Shown here: positions 49,946-58,285 of the stretch, in pieces
How positions within the stretch are numbered: position 1 is the stretch's first letter
Layout: each line of letters opens with the position of its first letter
Notes under the pieces: model-generated
Told to the model about the DNA's origin: nothing
What the model saw: only the letters and a program-made list of their open reading frames with translations
Database searches by the model: none
Source of the DNA: Ewingella allii
Lineage (GTDB): Bacteria > Pseudomonadota > Gammaproteobacteria > Enterobacterales > Enterobacteriaceae
Reading direction: 5' to 3'
Assembly: GCF_044430645.1 (NCBI RefSeq)
Contig: NZ_JAWUDN010000007.1
Span: 174,965 to 238,964, forward strand
Length of the DNA: 64,000 nt
Program-made: the position numbers and the translations under genes

Positions 49946-51343
49946 TCAGTCGGCCTGCACCAGCGGCAGGAAGGTGTCAGCAAAAATGTCAGGCTGGTAG
50001 CCAGAGGCTGCAAAAAGGTGCTCACGCGACTCATCAATCGCCGCACGTAGTCGCGCGCTGTCTACGCCCAGCACCTTACCGTTCTGTTTAACGATGCGTC
50101 CGCCGATCATGACGGTGTCGATGTTGCTGCGCTCGGCGGCATGAACCACCGTGCCAAAGGCATTGCCGGACGGGTAAAGATTGAGATCACTGACGCTAAT
50201 CAGCACCAGGTCGGCTTGTTTGCCTGGCGTCAGGCTGCCCACTTTGTCCTGCAGCCCTGCACAGGCAGCGCCATCAAGAGTCGCGGCTTTAAGGAGTTGC
50301 GCCGCCGGAAGCGTTTTCAGCGCATGTTCAGAATCGCAGCACTGCTGCTGATGCATGCCCATCACGCGCTGCAGGTAAAAGGCGACGCGCATCTCCATAA
50401 ACATATCGGTGCTGTACGACGTTTCATTGTCTACGCTCAGGCCAGGGTTGATGCCATGACGCTGCGCGGCCTCAATGGCGAACATCCCGCTTTCGATGCC
50501 ATAGTGCGAATCTGAGCGCGGGCAGACATTCACCCGGACACCGGCCTCCCGTAGAATTTTCCATCCCCGGTCGGGCAGCGCCGTGCAGTGATTGAAAATA
50601 TTGTCCGGACCCAGCAGCCCTTGCTGATGCAGCGACTCAAGTTCAGACCCCATCTCAGCGCCAAAGAACTCAGTGACAATCGACAGTCCCAGCCTGCGGG
50701 CCTCGGCCCACAACTCCGGCTCCAGCTGGGCCATGACGGCGAGAGAGACCAGGCTTTCAGGGTTGTCGGTGAAATACTTATCCTGCAGACGCTGCCAGTT
50801 TCCCGGCCAGTGGGCTTTATCCCATTCGCCAGCTACCGGTGCGCCGGAAGCATGAATGGCACGAATGCCGGTATCAAGCAGGGCCTCCACGGCGGCATCG
50901 GAATGCGCTGCGGTTCGGCTGTTGTGCGAGTTATCGATCATCATGGTGATACCCGCGTCAATAGCGCCCAGCGCCGTCAGCAGGTTGCCGACATAGATAT
51001 CGGCAGGACGGTAATATTTAGCGAAGGAGAAGTGCGTGGCGTTGCTGTAGTCGTCCAGGCAGGTGGCGTTTGGGTTAATTCGGCGCAGCTGTCCTTCCCA
51101 TGCGTGACGATGAGAATCGACCATTCCCGGCATGGCGATCATGTTGGTGGCATCAATGACATGCGCACCCGGCACATCAAGGTTCTGGCCGACGGCGGTA
51201 ATCGTTGAGCCGTTGATGAGAATATCACCGCGCTCAATGTTACCGACGCTCTCGTCCATGCTCAGTATCGTCGCGCCACGAATCAACGTAGCCTGTGAAG
51301 TGACATTCTGATTGTTAACAATATTTCGGATGTAGTCGGTCAT
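49946..51343 (-). CDS. Amidohydrolase-superfamily enzyme (cargo)
   Basis: This protein of 465 residues is a metal-dependent hydrolase of the deaminase/SAH-MTA-deaminase group. The HxH metal site is GMVDSHRHAWEGQ near residue 60. A later His is in NHCTALPDRGWKIL, and the Asp region is GLSVDNETSYSTDMFMEM, with an N- and C-terminal beta sandwich (ATIRGATILSMDE; PGKQADLVLISVS). Likely chemistry is hydrolytic deamination or dechlorination-like removal from a heterocycle; substrate unknown. First gene of the operon with the DMT and SMP-30 genes; a LysR gene is divergent. Confidence 0.87.
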   Translation of the reverse strand: MTDYIRNIVNNQNVTSQATLIRGATILSMDESVGNIERGDILINGSTITAVGQNLDVPGAHVIDATNMIAMPGMVDSHRHAWEGQLRRINPNATCLDDYSNATHFSFAKYYRPADIYVGNLLTALGAIDAGITMMIDNSHNSRTAAHSDAAVEALLDTGIRAIHASGAPVAGEWDKAHWPGNWQRLQDKYFTDNPESLVSLAVMAQLEPELWAEARRLGLSIVTEFFGAEMGSELESLHQQGLLGPDNIFNHCTALPDRGWKILREAGVRVNVCPRSDSHYGIESGMFAIEAAQRHGINPGLSVDNETSYSTDMFMEMRVAFYLQRVMGMHQQQCCDSEHALKTLPAAQLLKAATLDGAACAGLQDKVGSLTPGKQADLVLISVSDLNLYPSGNAFGTVVHAAERSNIDTVMIGGRIVKQNGKVLGVDSARLRAAIDESREHLFAASGYQPDIFADTFLPLVQAD

Positions 51344-51473
51344 TAAACCTGCCTCTTTCCTGATTAATGGGGAAACGATACGCCACGTCATTAGCCAGAA
51401 AAAGATGCTTAAAGCGTTTTCATAATTCATAATTCGCGAATAATCAGACTCACTTTTACCCCGGAGCAGGACG

Positions 51474-52391
51474 ATGGATCGGATTCAGGCTATGCAGGTT
51501 TTTATTAGGGTTGCTGAAGCCGGAAGCTTTGTGCGTGCGGCAGAGACACTGTCACTGCCAGCTTCCACCGTCACCAGCACGATTAAAAATCTGGAGAAAT
51601 ACCTGCAGGTGCGTCTGCTTAACCGGACGACGAGGCGGGTCAGACTCACTCCTGAAGGCCTGCAGTATCTTGCGCAGTGCCGGGAAATCCTTTCACTGAT
51701 TGAACACACGGAATCCAGCCTGATCGATTCCGTCAGACGGCCCCAGGGGCGACTGCGGATAGATATGCCCGGTGGGATCGCCCATTTTATCGTCATGCCG
51801 AATCTGAAAGATTTTTACCGGCTCTATCCGGATATTTATCTGATGATTGGCGTCAGCGACCGGCAGGTTGATCTTGTTCAGGAAGGTGTGGATTGCGTCA
51901 TCAGAACCGGGGAATTAACCGACTCCACGCTGGTTGCCCGTCCCCTTGGCCGGTTTCGCTGGGTGACCTGTGCCTCGCCGGACTATCTCAGGGAGTACGG
52001 TATCCCTGAGACGCCTGAAGCGTTGTCGCAGCATAGGGCAATCCATTACTTTTCCGGTTCGGGAAGACGGACCAATGAACTGCGTTTTACGCGTGGCACT
52101 GAGATGCTTTCCGTTCCGGTAGAAGGGGACGCAGCCGTTAACGAAACGGGACTCTATATCAGACTCTGTCTTGAGGGTTTTGGGCTGGCGCAGCTTGCTG
52201 AGAATGTGATTTCGGAGAATCTGCGGCAAGGCAAACTGGTCGAGGTTCTGGCGGACTGGCAGCCACCTTCCGTGCCGGTGACGATGCTCTATCCGCATCA
52301 GCGTTTTCTCTCTCCCGCCGTGCGTGCTTTTGCTGACTGGGTCGGCGAACTTTTCAACGATGTCGCAGGTGAGAAACGGCCTTCCCGGTAA
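51474..52391 (+). CDS. LysR-family regulator (cargo)
   Basis: This 305-residue protein has the winged helix MDRIQAMQVFIRVAEAGSFVRAAETLSLPASTVTSTIKNLEKYLQVRLLNRTTRRVRLTPEGLQYL and a standard effector domain (ending LSPAVRAFADWVGELF). It is divergent from the amidohydrolase operon across 130 bases and most likely activates it when the substrate is present. Confidence 0.89.
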   Translation: MDRIQAMQVFIRVAEAGSFVRAAETLSLPASTVTSTIKNLEKYLQVRLLNRTTRRVRLTPEGLQYLAQCREILSLIEHTESSLIDSVRRPQGRLRIDMPGGIAHFIVMPNLKDFYRLYPDIYLMIGVSDRQVDLVQEGVDCVIRTGELTDSTLVARPLGRFRWVTCASPDYLREYGIPETPEALSQHRAIHYFSGSGRRTNELRFTRGTEMLSVPVEGDAAVNETGLYIRLCLEGFGLAQLAENVISENLRQGKLVEVLADWQPPSVPVTMLYPHQRFLSPAVRAFADWVGELFNDVAGEKRPSR

Positions 52392-52484
52392 GAGATGGTC
52401 TTGAGAGCAAGAGTACGCTTCAGAACGATAATGGACAGCATCCACAGCAGAGGAACCGATCGTTCCCCTGTGGTGCCAGCCAAT

Positions 52485-53675
52485 TCAGCCCGTCTGCTGT
52501 ACAGGTTCCAGATGCGCATTTCGTCCGGCAGCCATTCCGGTGCAGGCACCTGCGACCGCGATTGCTGCGGTCATCAGTAATGGCAATGTCCAGCCTCCGG
52601 ACAACTCCTGTACTTTGCCCAGCAGCAGCGGACCCATCGCCGCCATCAGATAACCGACGCTCTGCGCCATGCCTGACAGCGCGGCGGCGTCACCGGCATT
52701 TTTGGTACGAAGTCCGATGAAGGTCAGGCCCAGCATCATACTGGCACCCGAGCTGAAGCCGAGAAGAGCAGCCCACAGCATCGCCAGATTCGGCAGGTAC
52801 ATGATGCCGATAAAGGACGCAGCGGTTAACAGGCTGACGCCGGCAGCGGCTGCTTTCTGATCGTTGAGGCGACGCAGCGTGGCGGCCAGAATCAGGCCGG
52901 GAATGGCGGTGGTCAGCTGAAGAATGCCGTGTACTTCACCGGCCTGGGCTGAGGAGAGTCCACTGTCCGTTAGAATGGCGGGCAGCCAGCCGACAGCAAC
53001 ATAAAACGGCATCGCATTCAGGCCCATAAACAAGGTGACCTGCCATGCCAGAGGCGAGCGCCAGACCGCGACGGTCGCCGTTGTTTTCTCACCCGCTGCT
53101 GGCAACTGATGCTTCATCTTTAACTGGGGCAACCATAAAAGCAACGCAAGCAGCGGTGCAATAACCAACATGGCTAACGCGATGTTCCAGCCCCAGTTCT
53201 GCGTCAGAGGAATGACAACGGCTGAACCAATAGCACCAGCCGCGCCCATGGTGATGGAATATGCCCCCGTCACGGAAGCCACGTTGCCAGAAAAGTCGCG
53301 TTTGATAAGGCCAGGCAACAGGACATTGCCGAGGGCAATCCCGATACCTATCAATATGGTTCCGCCATAAAGCGCCCAGACACTGCCTGTGGAGCGAAGC
53401 AGGATGCCCGCTGAAATCACGGCCAGGGCACCAAAAAGGGTGCGTTCAAGACCGTACTTGTGTGAGATGGATGCGCTCAGCGGTGAAAAGGCGGCAAATG
53501 CCAGTAAAGGCAGCGAGTTAAGCAACCCAACGGCAGTAATACTTAGCCCAAAATCATGGCGAATAGACTCTAAAACGGGTGCGATAGCGGTAAAAGGAAC
53601 ACGCAGGTTGATAGCTATAAAAAGGATGCCGGTCACAAGTATGATTGAAGACCACTTGTTCGTAGTGTGGGACAT
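52485..53675 (-). CDS. MFS exporter, CynX/NimT type (cargo)
   Basis: This 12-helix protein of 396 residues has the CynX/NimT family beginning (FIAINLRVPFTAIAPVLESIRHDFGLSITAVGLLNSLPLLAFAAFSPLSA) and LGNVLLPGLIKRDF near 130. In E. coli, NimT (YeaN) exports 2-nitroimidazole and lies divergent to the AraC-type regulator NimR. The same arrangement is seen here with the gene at 53763. The ATG at 53675 (MSHTTNKW) is chosen; a longer frame to 53720 is open. Confidence 0.86.
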   Translation of the reverse strand: MSHTTNKWSSIILVTGILFIAINLRVPFTAIAPVLESIRHDFGLSITAVGLLNSLPLLAFAAFSPLSASISHKYGLERTLFGALAVISAGILLRSTGSVWALYGGTILIGIGIALGNVLLPGLIKRDFSGNVASVTGAYSITMGAAGAIGSAVVIPLTQNWGWNIALAMLVIAPLLALLLWLPQLKMKHQLPAAGEKTTATVAVWRSPLAWQVTLFMGLNAMPFYVAVGWLPAILTDSGLSSAQAGEVHGILQLTTAIPGLILAATLRRLNDQKAAAAGVSLLTAASFIGIMYLPNLAMLWAALLGFSSGASMMLGLTFIGLRTKNAGDAAALSGMAQSVGYLMAAMGPLLLGKVQELSGGWTLPLLMTAAIAVAGACTGMAAGRNAHLEPVQQTG

Positions 53676-53762
53676 AAATTTTGCTTTCTCTGGTAAAAAG
53701 AAAGACTTTAAAGGACGCATGAGTTACAGAATATAGATAACCTGACAACATATAACTAAATC

Positions 53763-54557
53763 ATGCCACTTAATAAAAAACCGGTGACCTCACCGGATGA
53801 GTTTAATTCCGATGCTTTCAGTCAGGCTGCTATCGCGCTGCATGTATCATCGTCAGGCGAGTATGCAGGTCAGAGTCCGCACGCTCACCGTAAGGGACAA
53901 CTTATTATCTCTTTGCGCGGTGCAGTGAGCTGTGAGGTTGAGGATGCGCTGTGGCTTGTTCCACCCGGACATGCTGTCTGGGTTCCGGGTGAAATCCCCC
54001 ACAGTTGCCGGGTCACGAAGAATGCAGATACCTGCTTTCTGTTTATCGAACCCGGCGCGGCAGCGATGCCGGAAATCTGTTGTACCCTGGCGATTACTTC
54101 TCTGGTCCGCGAGCTTGTTCTGTATCTGGCAGAACAGGGACAGGCTTATTCTCCTGACAGTAAAACTGCCAGGCTCGCAGCGGTGCTGCTGGAGCATATT
54201 CCGGATGTGCCGGTTGAAGCGCTCCATCTTCCCGTATCCGATCATCCTAAAATGCGGAATATGGCGGAGGCACTTTTTAATGAGCCTGATGATCGGCGAA
54301 CGTTAAAGCAGTGGGCTGCACATCTGGTCACCAGCGAACGATCGCTGGCCAGGCTGATAAAAGAGGCGACAGGAATGAGCTTTGGTCGCTGGCGTCAGCA
54401 ACTGCATTTGATGATTGCCCTGAGCCATCTGGCTGAAGGTCAGTCCGTGCAGCGCGTAGCCGGAACGCTGGGATATGATTCGGTCAGCGCATTTATTACG
54501 ATGTTCAGAAAAGCGCTGGGTAAATCACCGACGCAATATTTTTCGTCTCTAAACTAA
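53763..54557 (+). CDS. AraC-family regulator with cupin domain, NimR-like (cargo)
   Basis: This protein of 264 residues has an N-terminal cupin (SPHAHRKGQLIISLRGAVSCEVEDALWLVPPGHAVWVPGEIPHSCRV) and C-terminal AraC helices (LKQWAAHLVTSERSLARLIKEATGMSFGRWRQQL; VQRVAGTLGYDSVSAFITMFRKALGKSPTQYF). Domain order and the divergent CynX/NimT-type exporter resemble NimR, which represses nimT. Probable role: derepress the exporter when its substrate enters. Confidence 0.88.
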   Translation: MPLNKKPVTSPDEFNSDAFSQAAIALHVSSSGEYAGQSPHAHRKGQLIISLRGAVSCEVEDALWLVPPGHAVWVPGEIPHSCRVTKNADTCFLFIEPGAAAMPEICCTLAITSLVRELVLYLAEQGQAYSPDSKTARLAAVLLEHIPDVPVEALHLPVSDHPKMRNMAEALFNEPDDRRTLKQWAAHLVTSERSLARLIKEATGMSFGRWRQQLHLMIALSHLAEGQSVQRVAGTLGYDSVSAFITMFRKALGKSPTQYFSSLN

Positions 54558-54598
54558 TGCAAAACAACACAAACCGAATTTTTATAAAGAACCCCAGC

Positions 54599-54627
54599 GT
54601 CCGCTGTTCACTCAAAACTGCCTGTCA
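54599..54627. repeat. Dispersed cargo repeat, copy 5 (CCGCT...CTGCCTGTC form)
   Basis: GTCCGCTGTTCACTC then AAAACTGCCTGTC closely resembles the segment at 63890-63917 and the start of copy 2. It lies between the AraC gene and the convergent gene of unknown function. Confidence 0.55.
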
Positions 54628-55053
54628 TTCCTGCTTAAAAAACAGGCTTAACGTAGGATATTTTCCGTTTTCCAAGCGGACCCTATCCAGGCATTGCTCA
54701 AGTTGCCCAGCCAGCAGGGGAAAATCCATGAGGCTGTATAGTCGAGGCCATTTGATCAATTTTCGGTAGCGCAGTTGCTCCGACTCGATGCGCAAGTCAT
54801 CATTTGGGCGCCACTGAATGTTGAACAGCTTGTCATGACGCGATAGGTCGACCAACCAGTTTCCGTTAGATGGGATGCGCAAATCCAGTTTCAGGCTTTC
54901 AGGCCGCAAGTTGTTGCGCTTGTAAAACCAGTGCTCAGGCGGTTCGTTGGTTAGGTCGACGGAACACCCGCTATATGACACCTCGGCAACACCGAACCTT
55001 GCAAACCATTCGGCGACTTCGGGGTGGGTAGAATGGTCGAACATATTTTGCAT
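54625..55053 (-). CDS. Protein of unknown function, 142 residues (cargo)
   Basis: I do not recognise this protein. It begins MQNMFDHSTHPEVAEWFARFGVAEVSYSGCSVDLTNEPPEHWFYKRNNL. It is soluble, without signal or membrane segments, and rich in Trp, Arg and Leu (LRIPSNGNWLVDLSRHDKLFNIQWRPNDDLRIES). The length and steady coding character suggest a real gene. It sits between two dispersed repeats, so it may be a self-contained cassette. A role cannot be inferred. Confidence 0.6.
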   Translation of the reverse strand: MQNMFDHSTHPEVAEWFARFGVAEVSYSGCSVDLTNEPPEHWFYKRNNLRPESLKLDLRIPSNGNWLVDLSRHDKLFNIQWRPNDDLRIESEQLRYRKLIKWPRLYSLMDFPLLAGQLEQCLDRVRLENGKYPTLSLFFKQE

Positions 55054-55096
55054 GCTCCTTAGAAAGCGTCATTTAGCACAAGAGCTTATCGCTCAT

Positions 55097-55146
55097 AGCA
55101 GCCCAATAAAATCCTTTTGGGCTGCTCTGTGCCAGAAGCGGACATC
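55097..55146. repeat. Dispersed cargo repeat, copy 4
   Basis: A ten-base stem AGCAGCCCAA / TTGGGCTGCT (55097-55126) is followed by CTGTGCCAGAAGCGGACATC, nearly the same box as in copy 3. It lies between the unknown gene and the SDR/TetR module. Confidence 0.65.
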
Positions 55147-55213
55147 TGCGCTCCGCACCAACGCAAACGGTGGGCCGAAGTGCTTTTGTGTAAAATGAAC
55201 TTACCGCCCTCTT

Positions 55214-55960
55214 TCAGCTCTGAGAGGCGCCCCCATCAGCGAACAGCTCTATACCATTCACATAACTTGAGGCATCACTGGCCAGGAATGAAACAACAGA
55301 AGCTATTTCTTCCGGCTCTCCGATACGTCCCAGCGGACTTTTAGCGGTGAGGAAGGCGATCCCTTCTTCGGCATTATCGCCGAATGCGGCTCTGAGCGAC
55401 GCTGTATTCACAGGGCCCGGGCTGACGATATTTATGCGTATACCCGAACCGCGCAGCTCTGTAATCCAGCTTCTCACCATGTTTCTGACTGCGGCTTTGG
55501 TCGCACCATAAATACTCATGGTGGGTCCCGGGTCTGCTGAAGCCGTCGAACCAATGATAACCACGCTTGAACCCTTTCCAAGCAGGGGCAACGCCTGCTG
55601 AACAGTCAGAACAACGCCTTTAACATTTGTGGCAAACTGGTCGTTGATTTGTTTTTCAGTTATTTCACCAAGCGGGGCATGAACCCCACCGCCGGCATTA
55701 GCGACAAGAATATCAATGTGTCCGAATTCCGCTTTAACCTGTTCATAAAGCGCATCAAGACTAACCTTACTGCTGACGTCAGCAACAATACCTTTAACAT
55801 TTTTCCCCAGAGCCTTTACCGCCTCCTGAAGGGTTTCTGCATTCCGGCCAGTGATAATGACATCTGCGCCATCATCACTCATGCTTTTCGCTATAGCCAG
55901 ACCAATGCCGCTTCCGCCACCGGTGATAACGGTGACCTTACTCTTAAATGACTGATTCAT
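55214..55960 (-). CDS. Short-chain dehydrogenase/reductase, SDR copy A (cargo)
   Basis: This 248-residue NAD(P)-dependent enzyme has the cofactor loop TGGGSGIG at residues 13-20, NAG motif near 88-90, catalytic Ser138, Tyr151 and Lys155 (YGATK) and the PGPVNT loop after. It should oxidise or reduce a carbonyl/alcohol substrate. It is clearly paralogous to the SDR at 62108-62854, with catalytic residues at identical positions. Divergent from a TetR gene; operator-like sites lie between them. Confidence 0.92.
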   Translation of the reverse strand: MNQSFKSKVTVITGGGSGIGLAIAKSMSDDGADVIITGRNAETLQEAVKALGKNVKGIVADVSSKVSLDALYEQVKAEFGHIDILVANAGGGVHAPLGEITEKQINDQFATNVKGVVLTVQQALPLLGKGSSVVIIGSTASADPGPTMSIYGATKAAVRNMVRSWITELRGSGIRINIVSPGPVNTASLRAAFGDNAEEGIAFLTAKSPLGRIGEPEEIASVVSFLASDASSYVNGIELFADGGASQS

Positions 55961-55982
55961 ATATGTACCATTTTTAAGTTTG

Positions 55983-55994
55983 TAGTGCTCACTA
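55983..55994. promoter_or_regulatory. TetR operator-like site A (TAGTGCTCACTA)
   Basis: Near-perfect 12-base palindrome 23 bases upstream of SDR copy A. It matches sites at 56030, 62889 and 62998. Confidence 0.65.
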
Positions 55995-56029
55995 TATACA
56001 TACTCATGCGGGCTGTCATCACCTGAATA

Positions 56030-56041
56030 TAGCGATCACTA
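56030..56041. promoter_or_regulatory. TetR operator-like site B (TAGCGATCACTA)
   Basis: Second member of the shared motif, 54 bases before the TetR start at 56096. Its position fits autoregulation. Confidence 0.65.
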
Positions 56042-56095
56042 CAAGAAAGCTTTAAGATGATAGCTTACATATTTGTGATGCAAGGGATAAAACAT

Positions 56096-56692
56096 ATGAG
56101 CGATAGTGAAAAACAAAAGGCGCCCAGGCGGATATTTGACAGGGCGTCCGGCGTGCAGACGGCTAAAGCGCTGTTTCATCAGCGTGGTTATGATGCTGTA
56201 GGTATTACGGAACTGACAAAGAAGCTCAATATAAACCCTCCCAGCCTTTACGCCGCTTACGGTAGTAAATCAGGGCTGTTTGAACGCTGTCTGAATCTGT
56301 ACGTAGCAGAGGGAAATCTTCCGGCTGACAAAATTTTGACACAGGGCAGGCCGCTGGATGAGGCAGTTTCAGATCTCTTTATGACTGCTGCGCGGCTATA
56401 TGTCCGCTCTCCGGCGCAGCGAGGTTGTCTTGTGGCTGAAGGTATGCGTGCCGACGATCCGCAGGCCCGTGAGCTGGCAAGTCGCTATGGTGAGGCTGGG
56501 ATTCAGTTCATCAGAAGTTATATCCGGCAGTGTGAACCTTCACGGGACCGCGAGCTTTCTGATTTTGTCGTGACAACGCTGCGGGGCTTTTCCGCAGCCG
56601 CAGTAACGGGACTGTCAAAAGCCAGGTTAACTGCCGTGGCTCAGATGGCCGGTCAGGCATTCAGCGCACTCGTGACGCCAATTAATGTTTAA
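56096..56692 (+). CDS. TetR-family regulator, copy A (cargo)
   Basis: This 198-residue protein has helix-turn-helix FDRASGVQTAKALFHQRGYDAVGITELTKKLNINPPSLYAAYGSKSGLFERCL and a C-terminal domain RGCLVAEGMRADDPQARELASRYGEAG. The start at 56096 is chosen by alignment with the paralogue at 63033. It is divergent from SDR copy A. The following VOC gene begins 16 bases after its stop, so regulator and VOC gene may be cotranscribed. Confidence 0.9.
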   Translation: MSDSEKQKAPRRIFDRASGVQTAKALFHQRGYDAVGITELTKKLNINPPSLYAAYGSKSGLFERCLNLYVAEGNLPADKILTQGRPLDEAVSDLFMTAARLYVRSPAQRGCLVAEGMRADDPQARELASRYGEAGIQFIRSYIRQCEPSRDRELSDFVVTTLRGFSAAAVTGLSKARLTAVAQMAGQAFSALVTPINV

Positions 56693-56708
56693 CCCGGAGA
56701 TAAAAGTC

Positions 56709-57098
56709 ATGTCTGTTATCGACCATGTTGAAATTGCAGTAAAAAATGCGCAGGTATCGCTTAAATTTTTTGAAGCAGCCCTCGCTCCTCTGGGGTTCAG
56801 GCTGATTATTTCTGTGCCTCCGGAGCGGACTTTAACAGGCGGTGCCCGGTACGGGCTGGGCCCGGAGGGATATCCGAGGATCTGGCTTCATGATAAAGAC
56901 ATAGCAGGGGCTTCAACACATCTGGCTTTTGCTGCCAGTGAACGGGCTTCAGTCGACGCATTCTGGCGTGCCGCTCTACAGGCGGGGGGTGAAGACAATG
57001 GCGCACCGGGAATTCGCAACCATTACCACTCTCAATATTACGCGGCTTATGTCCTGGATCCTGACGGTAATAACATCGAAGCCGTCTGTCAGAAATGA
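56709..57098 (+). CDS. VOC/glyoxalase-family protein (cargo)
   Basis: This protein of 129 residues has the vicinal oxygen chelate fold: MSVIDHVEIAVKNAQVSLKFFEAALAPLGF at the start with a metal-ligand His, HLAFAASERASVDAFWRAALQAGG in the middle and YYAAYVLDPDGNNIEAVCQ at the end with the metal-ligand Glu. Such enzymes are lyases, dioxygenases or resistance proteins. It follows the TetR gene and resembles the VOC protein at 59047. Confidence 0.88.
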   Translation: MSVIDHVEIAVKNAQVSLKFFEAALAPLGFRLIISVPPERTLTGGARYGLGPEGYPRIWLHDKDIAGASTHLAFAASERASVDAFWRAALQAGGEDNGAPGIRNHYHSQYYAAYVLDPDGNNIEAVCQK

Positions 57099-57169
57099 TG
57101 AGTAATACTGCCGGTCGTGACTTTACGAAAATGAACCACGTCTGAGTTACTGCCTGTTGGGTTTGCCTG

Positions 57170-57223
57170 GCTGCCAGTCACTGAATAAAACATCGAAAGA
57201 TGAGTTATTCAGTGACTGGCAGC
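57170..57223. repeat. Long 19-bp stem-loop with nested GAAA tetraloop hairpin
   Basis: GCTGCCAGTCACTGAATAA (57170-57188) and its exact reverse complement (57205-57223) enclose 16 bases that themselves contain CATC-GAAA-GATG. The fold is a long stem, a two-by-two internal loop and a four-base stem capped by a GNRA loop. It lies between the convergent VOC and AraC genes. It lacks a T-run, so a simple terminator is not certain. Confidence 0.75.
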
Positions 57224-57238
57224 AAATGTACTGTCGCA

Positions 57239-58189
57239 TTAATCATGGTGATTCAGAGCGCTTTCTGCATTTTCATCCTTGTTCCGGAGGCTTGCAGCAT
57301 CTTTTAAAGGAGAGCGGCCAAAGAAACGGGCGTACTCACGATTAAACTGGGGCACGCTGCGATAACCCACCTCCATGGCAACAGACGTGACGCTTTGCTG
57401 CCGCACCAGCAGCCGAGTTCTGGCATTAAGAAGGCGGACGCGCTTCTGATACTGAACCGGGCTCATGTTTGTCACGGCCTTAAAATGACGATGAAAGGCC
57501 GATACGCTCATAGCTTCCTGTCCGGCCAGTGATTCGACCACAAATTCATCAGCAAAATTATGTCTTATCCAGCGTATCGCATTACCAATTCGCGCCAGCA
57601 TAGTTCCCGGTGAAGCAATATCCCTCAGCATCCAGCCGTGTGGGCCTTTCAGAACATGATAAAGAATCTCACGTTCATACACCGGCCCGAGAGCGGGGAT
57701 ATCTTCAGGCGTGTTCATCAGGCGAAGCATTCTCACCCAGGCATCCAGCAGTTCGGGCGTGACGGCAGCCACGGAAAAAGCACCCGACTGTGAATCGGCC
57801 TTCACGGGAGGTAAATCAGCCAGCAGCGTCGCAATCCGTTCGGGCGTCAGGGTCAGGCTGACCGCGAGATACGGCTCACCGGTGGCCTCAGGGTGGACTG
57901 CGCCTACGGCTGGCAGGTCTACTGACATGACAAAGTAAGAAGCAGGATTGTAATTAAACACCCGGTCTCCCACCGTCATGGATTTACTGCCACGCAGTAT
58001 GAGATTAACCATCGGCTCATAAACCGCAGCCAGCGCATGTGGGGGAACGTCACCTTGCACCATTGCCACACGGGGGATACCGGTTTCGGTTCGCCAGTTT
58101 CGGGCATGAGCGGCCAGGAGACGCAGCTCGTCAAGCAGGGGTTCCAGTGTCAAAGTCGGCCTCCTCAGTAGGGTGAATAAAGCGAGCAT
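57239..58189 (-). CDS. AraC-family regulator (cargo)
   Basis: This 316-residue protein has an AraC-type N-terminal sensing domain (MVQGDVPPHALAAVYEPMVNLILRGSKSMTVGD; YFVMSVDLPAVGAV) and two C-terminal helix-turn-helices (ESLAGQEAMSVSAFHRHFKAVTNMSPVQYQKRVRL; VTSVAMEVGYRSVPQFNREYARFFGRSP). This is the AraC_N/AraC family. I use the ATG at 58189; an open frame continues to 58390 through the promoter region of the divergent SDR. It probably controls the SDR-VOC-reductase operon. Confidence 0.85.
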   Translation of the reverse strand: MLALFTLLRRPTLTLEPLLDELRLLAAHARNWRTETGIPRVAMVQGDVPPHALAAVYEPMVNLILRGSKSMTVGDRVFNYNPASYFVMSVDLPAVGAVHPEATGEPYLAVSLTLTPERIATLLADLPPVKADSQSGAFSVAAVTPELLDAWVRMLRLMNTPEDIPALGPVYEREILYHVLKGPHGWMLRDIASPGTMLARIGNAIRWIRHNFADEFVVESLAGQEAMSVSAFHRHFKAVTNMSPVQYQKRVRLLNARTRLLVRQQSVTSVAMEVGYRSVPQFNREYARFFGRSPLKDAASLRNKDENAESALNHHD

Positions 58190-58285
58190 AAAGCAGAAAA
58201 AGGCAAGAATCGAGCAGGAACGCAGAGGCTGACCGCTCCGGGGTACTTTATCCTTTTTCATATCGCAGGAAGAAAGGATGAAATC

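Noticed and set aside
50141..51208. Two long plus-strand frames opposite the amidohydrolase
   Set aside because: Antisense to a clear amidohydrolase with intact metal motifs; no recognisable domains of their own.
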